A DNA stretch of 64,000 bases, taken from positions 124,001 through 188,000 of the forward strand of contig NZ_SNYH01000006.1 of assembly GCF_004363005.1 (NCBI RefSeq), given 5' to 3'. Position numbers and translations under genes: made by a program. The notes beneath the pieces were generated by a model that was not told the DNA's origin, made no database searches, and worked only from the letters and a program-made list of their open reading frames with translations. This DNA is from Tenacibaculum caenipelagi (GTDB lineage Bacteria; Bacteroidota; Bacteroidia; Flavobacteriales; Flavobacteriaceae). Below are positions 7,627-16,152 of the stretch, in pieces. Numbering within the stretch: the stretch's first letter is position 1; every line of letters begins with the position of its first letter.

Positions 7627-7650
7627 AAAAGAACCCGTAAAAGAACCCGT
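7627..7650. repeat. Perfect tandem 12-base direct repeat next to the attachment site
   Basis: AAAAGAACCCGT occurs twice without a gap (7627-7638 and 7639-7650), about 80 bases inside the element from the tRNA-Leu scar. Tyrosine integrases of tRNA-targeting elements bind short direct repeats (arm sites) at this kind of distance from the core, so these may be integrase or excisionase sites. The rest of 7459-7720 holds no gene; 7561-7568 and 7585-7592 form an imperfect inverted repeat, and CGCTT-N5-AAGCG lies at 7709-7723. Confidence 0.45.
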
Positions 7651-7729
7651 TTTTGCATGAAATAAAGGAATATTAAAATATAAAGCATTGATTTTCAGTG
7701 TGTTTTTTCGCTTTTTTTAAGCGCATTAA

Positions 7730-7780
7730 ACTTAGGATCTAGTGCCGTGAGGTGTGAGAGTTCGAGTCTCTCCGCCCGTA
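7730..7780 (+). pseudogene. Truncated 3' half of tRNA-Leu(TAG): element attachment site
   Basis: The sequence from the anticodon loop (CTTAGGA, anticodon TAG) through a long variable arm, a T arm (GAGAG-TTCGAGT-CTCTC) and the 3' acceptor strand CGCCCGT plus discriminator A fits tRNA-Leu. No 5' acceptor strand (ACGGGCG-like) or D arm occurs upstream. The 5' side of the anticodon stem is also wrong (TTAAA where CTAGA is expected). This is what remains when an element integrates into the 3' half of a tRNA gene and rebuilds an intact copy at its other end. The intact tRNA and probably the integrase should lie left of this window. Confidence 0.8.
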
Positions 7781-7790
7781 CTGATTAAAA

Positions 7791-7826
7791 AAAAACGTTT
7801 TAGAATTTTCTAAAACGTTTTTTTAT
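7791..7826. terminator. Rho-independent terminator, bidirectional
   Basis: AACGTTTTAG (7794-7803) pairs perfectly with 7810-7819 around a six-base loop. A-rich and T-rich flanks on both sides would let it stop transcripts from the former tRNA on the forward strand and from the gene at 7844-8296 on the reverse strand. Confidence 0.8.
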
Positions 7827-7843
7827 GCCAAATTTTATGTTTT

Positions 7844-8296
7844 TTATTTCTTTTTTCCTTTGCCTTTTCCGTTGCTTTGTCCTTTTCCTTTAGACTTGTT
7901 CTTTTTGGAATTAGCATTGTTCTTTAACTGGTGGAACGCCGCAGACCCAGGTTTGATTCCTGCTTGCTTTGCAATGTAACCCCAGCCTTTATTTTTGTGT
8001 GTCTTATAAATGACAATTACGTCATCTACCGGTTTTCTTGACAATTTACATATCTCCAGAGCTAAATAGATTTCTCCTGCCTTCATACCTAAAGTTCCTC
8101 TCATGTATCCAATTTTCTTCTCTGAAACATTATAGGAAACGCTTAAATTAGTTTTAAAAGCTCCAAAGTTTAGGTTGGCATCGGCGTTAATAATATTCAA
8201 ATCAGAATCTAATTGAACACTTCCTGTATTAAAGGAAATTTGAGCAGAGACTGAATACGTAAAAAATAATAAAAGAATAATAAGTAAGTTTTTCAT
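7844..8296 (-). CDS. Secreted hypothetical protein with basic Gly/Lys-rich tail, 150 aa
   Basis: A Sec signal peptide (hydrophobic run LLIILLLFFTYSVSA, cleavage near AQ) is followed by a short beta-like region (residues about 20-60). A helical, conserved-looking block ends with the phrase GWGYIAKQAGIKPGSAAFHQ, and the C-terminus is only Lys, Gly, Ser and Asn. Such periplasmic proteins are found across Flavobacteriaceae without known role. First chromosomal gene outside the integrated element. Confidence 0.65.
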   Translation of the reverse strand: MKNLLIILLLFFTYSVSAQISFNTGSVQLDSDLNIINADANLNFGAFKTNLSVSYNVSEKKIGYMRGTLGMKAGEIYLALEICKLSRKPVDDVIVIYKTHKNKGWGYIAKQAGIKPGSAAFHQLKNNANSKKNKSKGKGQSNGKGKGKKK

Positions 8297-8401
8297 TTTT
8301 GGGGTTTTAATTAATTTGAAACAGTATTAATAACTCAGTTTGTTTTTTAAAATTGTACAGTATTTTAAAACTAAGTATATTTTTGTAAGCAATATAAAGT
8401 T

Positions 8402-8974
8402 TTGATGAGTAATAGAAAGAAACTTATTAAGGTTGCCAAAGAAAAGTTTATTGTATTTGGTAGTAAGCATACAACGATGGATGAAATCGCTGAATTATTG
8501 GGGATTTCAAAAAAAACTATTTATGCCTGTTTTTCATCCAAAGAAGAATTGATAATAGAAAGTATTAAAGAGCTCATAAATGAATTTAAAATAGATGTGG
8601 CTCCTATTTTCAATTCTGAGAAGACACCATTAAATAAGGTGATAGCTATATATGAAGTCATTTTTGAGTATGTAGCTAAGTTTAAACCGTCATTTATTTT
8701 CGGTTTAAAAAAGTATTACCCGAATGCATATGATACTTATAAAAAGGAAACCGAAAATATTGTATTTAATGACATAATGGTGTTATTAAATGAAGCGAAA
8801 GAAAAAGGAGAGATTAGAGCAAATGTAGATCTAGAACTCTTTAGTAAGTTGTATTTGAATGGTTTGGAAAGTCGCTTGTTTGATGCTGATAACTTATTTG
8901 ATGCTTACCCCAAAGAAGTATTGTTAGAGTATATGATTGTAAATAATTTAAACTCTTTAAAACCTTCTGTTTAA
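8402..8974 (+). CDS. TetR/AcrR-family transcriptional regulator, 190 aa
   Basis: The N-terminal 50 residues are a standard TetR helix-turn-helix: KLIKVAKEKFIVFGSKHTTM, then DEIAELLGISKKTIYACFSS with the recognition helix. The C-terminal helical ligand domain is divergent, as usual. TetR proteins normally repress a neighbouring efflux or lipid gene; here the neighbours are a small secreted protein (divergent) and a nuclease (convergent), so the target cannot be inferred. It may start at the second of two adjacent Met codons. Confidence 0.9.
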   Translation: MMSNRKKLIKVAKEKFIVFGSKHTTMDEIAELLGISKKTIYACFSSKEELIIESIKELINEFKIDVAPIFNSEKTPLNKVIAIYEVIFEYVAKFKPSFIFGLKKYYPNAYDTYKKETENIVFNDIMVLLNEAKEKGEIRANVDLELFSKLYLNGLESRLFDADNLFDAYPKEVLLEYMIVNNLNSLKPSV

Positions 8975-8993
8975 TTTAAGTTTAGTTGATTTT

Positions 8994-9036
8994 AAAAGTG
9001 TTATAAAGTGTAATGTACATTTTATAACACTTTTTT
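8994..9036. terminator. Rho-independent terminator between tetR-type and nuclease genes
   Basis: AAGTGTTATAAA (about 8996-9007) pairs with TTTATAACACTT (9020-9031), followed by a T run. It serves the forward regulator gene and may also serve the convergent nuclease gene. Confidence 0.75.
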
Positions 9037-9069
9037 CTTCTTTATAAGAAAGCAAAAGCAGTATTGTTT

Positions 9070-9879
9070 TTATCTAAAACTCCAGTTTTTATAGTCAGTA
9101 GAAGCTTCTAATTGGTTTTCTATACTATCAGGTAATTCAGGAAAAAAATCGATGCCTGTTTTTTGTTCTAATTCATCAATAGAAACTACAAAATCATGTA
9201 AAGGCTTGTTACTCTCTTTATGGGGAAGCAAAAATGCAATTGCCTTAATTTCAGGTTGCGTGTAATCTAATAAAACCTTATAAAAATAATTAGGAACACT
9301 TACGTTTTCCTTTCCTATAGTTTTCAAATTAGGTTCTAAAATACCACCAGTAACGACATATAAATGATTGTATTTTTTAGTCCAGTAACGAGTTTTTTGC
9401 TCTAGCTTATTCCAAATTCCTGCATTAAACTCATGGTTTTGAGGAGAGATATTTGAGGTGTAAAATGTTTCATCATGAGCTTTTTGAGAAGCTCGTCTGT
9501 CACCTGCAGGACATAAATGACCTTTGTCATAACCTGATTTTTTATAATTCCTCCAATCGGCAGATTTTGTCTTCACCTTAGGGTCTACAATAAAAAAAGG
9601 ACGTTTACGATTGGTATAAACAATATCGCTTTTATCTAAAGAATAAGCAACCCATTCAGCTTGCTCGTGTTTTTCGTTATATGATAATTGGTAGCTATTA
9701 TGTTTTATAATGACTCCAGTTGTTGAGGTAGGAAAGTAATTGAAGTTGTCAGTTTTATTACTGGTTGTTTCTGGCGTAGGTTGAGAAGAGCTCTTAGCTT
9801 CTTCTTTTTGTTGTAACCAATAACCTACAAGCAAAGCAACAATGGTAATAACTACTTTTATTTTCCTTGAAGTACTCAT
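9070..9879 (-). CDS. DNA/RNA non-specific endonuclease (NUC1 family), membrane-anchored or secreted, 269 aa
   Basis: An uncleaved-looking N-terminal hydrophobic segment (VVITIVALLVGYWL) would export or anchor the enzyme outside the cytoplasm. The catalytic motif is YDKGHLCPAGD with the general-base His at residue 121 (DRGH in the classical family, DKGH here). It is followed by NISPQNHEFNAGIWNKLE, which supplies the metal-binding Asn. These features fit the beta-beta-alpha-metal nucleases of the Serratia/NucA type. Length is normal. Likely role: degrading extracellular nucleic acid for nutrients. It follows the thioesterase gene by one base. Confidence 0.9.
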   Translation of the reverse strand: MSTSRKIKVVITIVALLVGYWLQQKEEAKSSSQPTPETTSNKTDNFNYFPTSTTGVIIKHNSYQLSYNEKHEQAEWVAYSLDKSDIVYTNRKRPFFIVDPKVKTKSADWRNYKKSGYDKGHLCPAGDRRASQKAHDETFYTSNISPQNHEFNAGIWNKLEQKTRYWTKKYNHLYVVTGGILEPNLKTIGKENVSVPNYFYKVLLDYTQPEIKAIAFLLPHKESNKPLHDFVVSIDELEQKTGIDFFPELPDSIENQLEASTDYKNWSFR

Positions 9880-9880
9880 T

Positions 9881-10324
9881 TTAAGCTTTTAAAAGAATTT
9901 CTTTGAATTCATCTGTTTTTTCAGCTTCATTAAAAATTTCTTGAAACTTAATAGGAGGTACCGTTAATTTACGCTTAACTAAATCTAACCAAGCACCATA
10001 AACAGTGATAATTGCAGAAAGTTTACCTGCTTGATTAAAAACTTCATGTTGAATTTTCCAACGTTCACCTTTGCTAGATAAACCGATAACCTTTAGGTTT
10101 ACAGTAATATCTTCACCCATATGTATTTCACGTAAAAACTTGGTGTTTTCTTCAAATAAAATAGGACCAACGTTTTCTTTGGTAAAATCTTGAATTGTAA
10201 TATTATGCTCTTTAAAAAAACGTAAACGTAATTCAGCAGCATAATCATTGTATGCGGTATGACGCATGTGTATGTTGGCATCAAAATCTGCCCATCGTGT
10301 TTTAAACTCAACACTAAAACTCAT
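9881..10324 (-). CDS. Acyl-CoA thioesterase, hotdog fold (4HBT family), 147 aa
   Basis: The start FKTRWADFDANIHMRHTAYNDYA is the 4HBT hotdog signature, with the catalytic Asp in the DANIHMRH stretch, and the length fits YbgC/FadM-like thioesterases. It hydrolyses acyl-CoA or acyl-ACP; the chain length is unknown. It lies 34 bases after the ABC permease gene and one base before the nuclease gene, so it is probably co-transcribed. Confidence 0.85.
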   Translation of the reverse strand: MSFSVEFKTRWADFDANIHMRHTAYNDYAAELRLRFFKEHNITIQDFTKENVGPILFEENTKFLREIHMGEDITVNLKVIGLSSKGERWKIQHEVFNQAGKLSAIITVYGAWLDLVKRKLTVPPIKFQEIFNEAEKTDEFKEILLKA

Positions 10325-10358
10325 ATCAAAAAAATTTAAGAAAGCGAATTTACAAATT

Positions 10359-11426
10359 TTAAGCTTTCACATCCAAAGCATCACGAAGTGTATTTCCAAT
10401 TAACATAAATGCCATTACCAAACTCATAATAGCTATTCCAGGAATAAGTGCTAAATAAGGTTTTCCAAGAATAATGTAGTTGTAGTGATTTTTAATCATA
10501 GCACCCCAAGAAGGAGTAGGAGGTTGTGCACCGATACCTAAGAAACTCAATCCGCTTTCAATTAAAATAGCTGCTGCAAAATTTGCTGCTGATATTACGA
10601 TAATTGGAGCCAGTATATTAGGCAAAATATGCTTGAAAATAATTCTGAAATCTGAAAAACCTAACGCTTTGGCGGCTTCAACATATTGTTGCTGTTTGGT
10701 GGTAATAACTTGACCACGAACCACACGTGCAACTTCTACCCACATGGTTAATCCCACAGCAATAAATACTTGCCAAAAACCTTTGCCTAAAGCTAAAGTA
10801 ATGGCGATTACTAATAATAATGTTGGAATAGACCAAGTGATATTAATAAACCACATAATTAATTCGTCTATTTTTCCACCAAAATACCCAGCAATGGCAC
10901 CAATAGGAATTCCAATAAGAAGGGAAATAAAGACAGCGATAAATCCAATAAAAAAAGAAATTCTTGCTCCAATTAACAACCTGCTTAACAAATCACGACC
11001 GTATTTATCGGTGCCTAAGTAAAATGTTTTTTGTTGAATATATTTCTCATAAGAAGCAGGAAATTCTTTAGGTAATCCATCTGCATATTTGGTAACTTCC
11101 AATTGGTTATTTTGAACAAGGTATGAGGTAATCGGAATTTCGGTAGAAGAATACTGTTTCCCTTTCATAAAAATAGAAAACCAAGATTGTTGATTTTTGT
11201 TTTCTGAAGGAATGCTAAGCATTTGTACAGAGAACCCAGGTGGTTTTGAGTGAATTTCCAAATGCATTTGATTCGCAGAATTGCTATTGTCTGGAGCTAA
11301 TGTATAACAAAAAACAGCTACGAATCCACAAAAAATAATAAACCAAAAGCTAAACATTCCTGTTTTACTACGTTTAAATTTATGCATGGCTATTTGCCAT
11401 AAAGATGTGCTTGGGTTATTATTCAC
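10359..11426 (-). CDS. ABC transporter permease, OppC/DppC family, 355 aa
   Basis: The N-terminal cytoplasmic stretch and first membrane helix (SFWFIIFCGFVAVFCYTL) precede a long periplasmic insert. A phrase TFYLGTDKYGRDLLSRLLIG then introduces the typical BPD-transport core. The EAA loop (EAAKALGFSDFRIIFKHILPN) is well conserved. It is the inner-membrane permease of a peptide or nickel transporter, but the partner permease, ATPases and binding protein are not in this window. Its start overlaps the end of the MscS gene by eight bases. Confidence 0.9.
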   Translation of the reverse strand: MNNNPSTSLWQIAMHKFKRSKTGMFSFWFIIFCGFVAVFCYTLAPDNSNSANQMHLEIHSKPPGFSVQMLSIPSENKNQQSWFSIFMKGKQYSSTEIPITSYLVQNNQLEVTKYADGLPKEFPASYEKYIQQKTFYLGTDKYGRDLLSRLLIGARISFFIGFIAVFISLLIGIPIGAIAGYFGGKIDELIMWFINITWSIPTLLLVIAITLALGKGFWQVFIAVGLTMWVEVARVVRGQVITTKQQQYVEAAKALGFSDFRIIFKHILPNILAPIIVISAANFAAAILIESGLSFLGIGAQPPTPSWGAMIKNHYNYIILGKPYLALIPGIAIMSLVMAFMLIGNTLRDALDVKA

Positions 11427-12684
11427 TCGTTTTTGTTTCTTTCAGATTAGCGATATCAATACTCGATGGATTTTGAAAAACTTCTAAATCAAAATATTTA
11501 ACGGAAGCCAAAATATGATCAAAAATATTAGCCATAACACGTTCATATTCTGTCCATGCTTTTTCTCTACTAAAAGCATATATCTCTAGAGGAATTCCAT
11601 TAGGAGTGGGTTCTAATTGTCGAGACATTAATAACATGTCTTGATTTATTTTAGGATGATTTTGAATATAATGATCTAAATAGATTCTAAAAGTTCCAAA
11701 GTTAGTTAGGTTTCTACCGTTGAGTAAAACCGATTTATCAATATTATTCTCTTCATTGTATTTTTTTACTTCGGCACTACTTTTTGTAATATAATCGGAA
11801 ATCAATTCAATTTTTTTATAGCGTTCAATATCTTCATCTGTAAGAAAATGAATACTATTTATTTTAATTAAAACAGCTCTTTTAATGCGTCTACCCCCCG
11901 AACTGTTCATCGTTCTCCAGTTTCTAAAAGAATCAGATGTTAAATAATACGTTGGAATACTAGAAATAGTATTGTCAAAATTTCTAATAATTACCGATGT
12001 GAGGTTAATTTCAACAACATCACCATCGGCACCATATTTTTCCATCGTAATCCAATCACCAATTCTAACGGTGTCATTCACTGCTACTTGAATACTTGAT
12101 ACAAAACCAAGAATAGTGTCTTTAAATATTAATAATAATACTGCTGAAAAAGCTCCTAGAGCAGTTAAAAATTTAATAAGCGGTTTACCAGTTAGTACAG
12201 AAAATGAAGATATGATAGCAATTATCCATAGCATTACCATAAAAATTTGCACATAGCTTTCTAAAGGTTTGTCTTTAAAGGCAGCAGTGGTGCGTAAAAA
12301 ATCTTTGGCTGTTGATAAAATACTGTGAATAAACCATATAATAGCAAAAATGATAGCTATGGTTGTGATGCGTTCTGCATAGGTAAATAAATTAGGAAAG
12401 TCTACAAGAATCTCTTTTAAAAGATTAAAAATGATGATAAGAATGACTATCCTAGATAAGTTTAAAAAAGTTTTATTTTTAATAAGTAAATCATCAAAAC
12501 TGGTAGACGTTTTTGCTGCTATTTTATGAAGAGTTTTTCTACCTACATACCTAAATAGCTTGAATAGTACATATCCTAAAAGAACAAAAACTACCATATT
12601 AGCTAATAAATTTAAATAAATAGCCAAGGTTTCAGAAAGTGAGAGTTGATCTTTAAATATTCGATAAAAAAACTTGTTAAACAT
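11419..12684 (-). CDS. MscS-family mechanosensitive channel, 421 aa
   Basis: Four to five N-terminal helices precede the MscS pore region. The conserved beta domain reads VRIGDWITMEKYGADGDVVEINLTSV, then RNFDNTISSIPTYYL, as in YbdG/YnaI-type channels. Length (421) is typical of the larger YbdG-like group. It releases osmolytes on hypo-osmotic shock. Located 10 bases after the YhhQ-type gene and overlapping the ABC permease gene, so these three form an operon. Confidence 0.9.
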   Translation of the reverse strand: MFNKFFYRIFKDQLSLSETLAIYLNLLANMVVFVLLGYVLFKLFRYVGRKTLHKIAAKTSTSFDDLLIKNKTFLNLSRIVILIIIFNLLKEILVDFPNLFTYAERITTIAIIFAIIWFIHSILSTAKDFLRTTAAFKDKPLESYVQIFMVMLWIIAIISSFSVLTGKPLIKFLTALGAFSAVLLLIFKDTILGFVSSIQVAVNDTVRIGDWITMEKYGADGDVVEINLTSVIIRNFDNTISSIPTYYLTSDSFRNWRTMNSSGGRRIKRAVLIKINSIHFLTDEDIERYKKIELISDYITKSSAEVKKYNEENNIDKSVLLNGRNLTNFGTFRIYLDHYIQNHPKINQDMLLMSRQLEPTPNGIPLEIYAFSREKAWTEYERVMANIFDHILASVKYFDLEVFQNPSSIDIANLKETKTSE

Positions 12685-12694
12685 ACATCTTCGA

Positions 12695-13384
12695 TTATAA
12701 TTCTACTATTTCTTCTCCTATTTTTAAACTAAACTTTTTTCTAAACCAATATACAGAGGCATATAGTAGAGGTGTATCCATAGCCGCAATAATTACTTTA
12801 AATAAAAAACCGCTAATAAGTAAACTTCCAAAGATATTCCAAGGAAGTATCTTAAAAGAGCACAATAAAAATAGTACTGTAAAAGTATCTATAAATTGAG
12901 ATAAAAAGGTAGAAAAGTTATTACGTAACCATAAATGTTTTCCTTTAGTTAAATCTTTCCAAAAGTGAAAAATACGAATGTCTATAAATTGAGCAGCTAA
13001 ATAAGCTAGCATTGAAGCTAATACAGCTAAGGGAGATAAACTAAAAACTTTAGAAAATAATGTATTATCAACAGGAGAATTGTTAATTGCAGGAGCATAG
13101 TCGGCAATTAATATGATAAACATAGAAAAAAAAGAAGCAAAAATACCAGCAATAACCACTTGATTGGCTTTTCGTTTTCCGTAAATTTCAGATAGAAGGT
13201 CGGTAATTAAAAAAGTGATAGGGTAAGGAAGTATACCTACCGAAATTTCAAAGCGATATAAATTAAAGGGTTCCCAGTAAAAAAACTTCTGAAATATTAA
13301 GTTAGAAGTTACTAATGAAGCAATAAATAAGGAAGCTAAAACTAAGTATATAAGTCGAGCTTGCGATTTTTGTTGTACTGTCAT
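12695..13384 (-). CDS. Queuosine precursor transporter (YhhQ/VUT family), 229 aa
   Basis: Six hydrophobic segments. The family signatures are TSNLIFQKFF near the start, LPYPITFLITDLLSEIYGKRKA in the middle and FSTFLSQFIDTFTVLF in the second half. E. coli YhhQ imports the queuosine precursors preQ0 and preQ1, and this protein has the same length and motifs. First gene of the reverse operon. Its start lies 29 bases from the probable fabD -7 box on the opposite strand. Confidence 0.88.
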   Translation of the reverse strand: MTVQQKSQARLIYLVLASLFIASLVTSNLIFQKFFYWEPFNLYRFEISVGILPYPITFLITDLLSEIYGKRKANQVVIAGIFASFFSMFIILIADYAPAINNSPVDNTLFSKVFSLSPLAVLASMLAYLAAQFIDIRIFHFWKDLTKGKHLWLRNNFSTFLSQFIDTFTVLFLLCSFKILPWNIFGSLLISGFLFKVIIAAMDTPLLYASVYWFRKKFSLKIGEEIVEL

Positions 13385-13412
13385 AAAACGAAGATAGTAA
13401 TTTTAAAAATTG

Positions 13413-13420
13413 TATGTTTG
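13413..13420 (+). promoter_or_regulatory. -7 promoter box of fabD
   Basis: TATGTTTG matches the Bacteroidetes -7 consensus TAnnTTTG exactly. It would start transcription near 13427, 23 bases before the ATG I prefer for fabD. No good -33 TTG is visible at the expected distance. Confidence 0.5.
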
Positions 13421-13449
13421 CATCGTTAAACAAACAACAAAACAAATAC

Positions 13450-14337
13450 ATGAAAGCATATATTTTTCCAGGTCAAGGAGCACAATTTACAGGGATGGGA
13501 TTAGATTTATATGAAAATTCACCATTAGCTCAAGAACTTTTTGAAAAAGCAAATGATATATTAGGATTTAGTATTACTGATGTAATGTTTGAAGGTACTG
13601 CTGAAGAATTAAAACAAACAAAAGTAACACAACCAGCAATCTTTTTACACTCAGTAATTTTAGCAAAAGTGTTAGGTGATGATTTCAAACCAGAAATGGT
13701 TGCAGGTCATTCATTAGGAGAATTATCAGCATTAGTAGCAAACGGAGTGTTGTCTTTTGAAGATGGATTAAAGTTAGTTTCTAAACGTGCTTTAGCAATG
13801 CAAAAAGCATGCGAGATTCAACCGTCTACTATGGCAGCGGTATTAGGTTTAGAAGATAAAGTAGTGGAGGATACTTGTGCTGAAATTGACGGAGTAGTAG
13901 TAGCAGCAAATTATAACTGTCCAGGGCAATTAGTAATTTCAGGAGAAATTGAAGCAGTAGAAAAAGCGTGTGCTGTGTTAACAGAAAAAGGAGCAAAAAG
14001 AGCATTAGTGTTACCTGTTGGAGGAGCATTTCACTCACCAATGATGGAGCCTGCTCGTGAAGAGTTAGCAGCAGCAATTGAAGAAACTACATTTAGTGCG
14101 CCTATTTGTCCAGTTTATCAAAATGTAGTGGCGAAAGCAGTAACTGACCCTGCTGAAATTAAAGAAAACTTAATTGCTCAATTAACTGCACCAGTAAAGT
14201 GGACGCAATGTGTACAAGCTATGATTGCTGATGGAGGCACTGAGTTTGTTGAGGTAGGTCCTGGTAAAGTATTACAAGGTTTAATGCGTAAGATTGATAG
14301 AAGCGTAGCAGCTAGCGGTGCTAGTTTTGAAGCATAA
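13450..14337 (+). CDS. fabD: Malonyl CoA-acyl carrier protein transacylase
   Basis: FabD loads malonate onto ACP for fatty acid synthesis. The signatures are FPGQGAQFTGMG at the N-terminus, GHSLGELSALVA with the nucleophilic Ser, and GGAFHSPMMEPA with the catalytic His. The frame is open from 13414, but an ATG at 13450 begins exactly at the family's normal N-terminus (MKAYIFPGQGAQ), and the upstream part overlaps the probable promoter. 295 residues, normal length. Monocistronic, closed by the terminator at 14361. Confidence 0.95.
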   Translation: MKAYIFPGQGAQFTGMGLDLYENSPLAQELFEKANDILGFSITDVMFEGTAEELKQTKVTQPAIFLHSVILAKVLGDDFKPEMVAGHSLGELSALVANGVLSFEDGLKLVSKRALAMQKACEIQPSTMAAVLGLEDKVVEDTCAEIDGVVVAANYNCPGQLVISGEIEAVEKACAVLTEKGAKRALVLPVGGAFHSPMMEPAREELAAAIEETTFSAPICPVYQNVVAKAVTDPAEIKENLIAQLTAPVKWTQCVQAMIADGGTEFVEVGPGKVLQGLMRKIDRSVAASGASFEA

Positions 14338-14360
14338 TCTAATCGATTTATATAAAAAAT

Positions 14361-14394
14361 AAAAAGCGAACTCAACTGAGTTCGCTTTTTATTT
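14361..14394. terminator. Bidirectional terminator between fabD and a convergent gene
   Basis: AAAAAGCGAACTCA pairs almost perfectly with TGAGTTCGCTTTTT (14377-14390). The stem is long, with an A run before and a T run after, so it can serve both fabD and the reverse-strand gene ending at 14400. Confidence 0.85.
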
Positions 14395-14399
14395 TATGA

Positions 14400-14810
14400 T
14401 TATAATTCAGAATCTTTAATTCCTAAAGTTTTTATGATTTGAGGCTCTTTTGGAGCTATAAGAATCAAATAAATCAATAAAATTACTCCTAGTAATAAAA
14501 AATCTGGTTTTAAGATAATAAGTATAAAACAAGCACTTTCTATAATAGCCCATCGTATAATGGATGCACTTTGATAAACGGCAAGTTTTTCTTCAACAGG
14601 AGCATCATTCTTTATGGTTTTTAGTGTGTTTTTAAACATTAAGTTACTAAACACATATGCGATTGCAGGTATAAACGCATATAATAAAGATGAATCGTCA
14701 ATAACCATATTAAAAATGGTTTTAAAATCACCTAAAAAAGTATACCCTAAAGTAACACCTCCTACCATTGCTAGATGAATAATTTTTAAAGTTTTAATTT
14801 TTTGATTCAT
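14400..14810 (-). CDS. Small membrane protein, four helices, 136 aa
   Basis: Four hydrophobic segments are visible (around residues 12-30, 40-58, 82-102 and 104-122), with a cytoplasmic loop carrying KNTLKTIKNDAPVEEKL between the second and third. The protein belongs to a group often seen in Flavobacteriaceae without known role; I do not recognise a named family. It follows the aminotransferase gene by 18 bases and is probably its operon partner. Confidence 0.65.
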   Translation of the reverse strand: MNQKIKTLKIIHLAMVGGVTLGYTFLGDFKTIFNMVIDDSSLLYAFIPAIAYVFSNLMFKNTLKTIKNDAPVEEKLAVYQSASIIRWAIIESACFILIILKPDFLLLGVILLIYLILIAPKEPQIIKTLGIKDSEL

Positions 14811-14828
14811 AGCTTACCGTTTTAACTA

Positions 14829-15953
14829 TTAGATAAAATCGTTTATGGTCTTAGTAATAAAAGCCAATTGTTCTTCATCAAGTTCAGTATGCATTGGTAA
14901 CGAAATTACTTCATCAATTAATTGATTGGTAACCGTAAAATCTGTTTCGTTGTATCTGTTATCTTGATATGCTTTTTGAGCATGTAATGGAACAGGGTAG
15001 TAAATAGCATTAGGAATACCTTTATCTAATAAATGTTGATGTAATTCATCGCGTTTTCCGTTGATAATTCTCAACGTATATTGGTGGAACACATGTGTGG
15101 TAAAATCGCTAATGATAGGCGTAATGATATTTGGATTATCAGCAAAAGCATTTGAGTAATATTCTGCAGCTTTTCTACGAGCATCACAATAGCTGTCTAA
15201 TAAAGGTAGTTTAGCTTTTAATACTGCTGCTTGAATAGAATCTAAACGAGAATTCACTCCAACTACATCATGGTAATAACGTTTATACATTCCGTGATTT
15301 ACCATTCCACGAAGTATGTGTGCTAATTCATCATCATTTGTAAAAATAGCTCCACCATCACCATAACATCCTAAGTTTTTAGAAGGGAAGAAAGAAGTGG
15401 TTCCAACATTACCCATGGTACCTGCTTTCTTTTTAGTTCCGTCAGCAAAGGTGTAATCAGCACCAATAGCTTGTGCATTATCTTCAATCACGAATAAGTT
15501 ATGTTCATTAGCAACTTCAAGAACTGCTTCCATATTCGCACATTGTCCAAATAAATGTACAGGAACAATCGCCTTAGTTTTTGGAGTAATTGCCTTTTTT
15601 AAAGCATCAATATCTATGTTAAAGGTATCTGGTTCAACATCAACCAAAACAGGAGTTAGTTTTAATAAACCGATTACCTCTACGGTAGCAGCAAATGTAA
15701 AATCAGCAGTAATAACCTCGTCACCTGGTTCTAAACCTAAGCCCATCATAGCGATTTGTAAAGCATCGGTACCATTAGCACACGGAATTACGTGTTTAAC
15801 ACCTAAATACTTTTCTAAATCTGCTTGAAACTCATGAACATAAGGCCCGTTAATATACGCTGAAGAGTTTAAAACCTCTTGAATAGAAGCGTCAACTGTA
15901 TCTTTTATTTTTTGATATTGACTCTGTAAGTCAACCATTTGGATTTTTCTCAT
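14829..15953 (-). CDS. DegT/DnrJ/EryC1/StrS-family PLP aminotransferase
   Basis: A sugar aminotransferase fold: the N-terminus KIQMVDLQSQYQKIK, the phrase HVIPCANGTDALQIAMMGLG for PLP phosphate binding, EDNAQAIGADY with the PLP-ring Asp/Gln, and SFFPSKNLGCYGDGGAIF with the Schiff-base Lys. It likely makes an amino sugar for lipopolysaccharide, capsule or glycan (WecE/ArnB type). The frame extends upstream to 16031, but the family start fits the ATG at 15953 (MRKIQMVDL), giving 374 residues. No other sugar genes are adjacent. Confidence 0.9.
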   Translation of the reverse strand: MRKIQMVDLQSQYQKIKDTVDASIQEVLNSSAYINGPYVHEFQADLEKYLGVKHVIPCANGTDALQIAMMGLGLEPGDEVITADFTFAATVEVIGLLKLTPVLVDVEPDTFNIDIDALKKAITPKTKAIVPVHLFGQCANMEAVLEVANEHNLFVIEDNAQAIGADYTFADGTKKKAGTMGNVGTTSFFPSKNLGCYGDGGAIFTNDDELAHILRGMVNHGMYKRYYHDVVGVNSRLDSIQAAVLKAKLPLLDSYCDARRKAAEYYSNAFADNPNIITPIISDFTTHVFHQYTLRIINGKRDELHQHLLDKGIPNAIYYPVPLHAQKAYQDNRYNETDFTVTNQLIDEVISLPMHTELDEEQLAFITKTINDFI

Positions 15954-16152
15954 TAGACATGATTTTATAGGCATCAAAAATACAAACAATCTTTCATTGT
16001 TTTGAGTCTTTAAAGAAAATAATGAAAGCAATGAGCTTATGTTTTATGTTGATGTTATGGGGTGTATTTATATAAGTAAACTATAAAACAACAAAGGGTA
16101 AATATGAACGTTTTTGTAGATAAATGAAACTAAAGTAGAGAAGTATAGCTTT

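Noticed and set aside
7730..7780. A functional tRNA-Leu gene
   Set aside because: No 5' acceptor strand or D arm is found upstream, and the 5' side of the anticodon stem does not pair. Only the 3' half is present.
13829..14077. Reverse Leu-rich frame inside fabD
   Set aside because: Antisense reading of GCA/GAA-rich codons in a well-supported gene.
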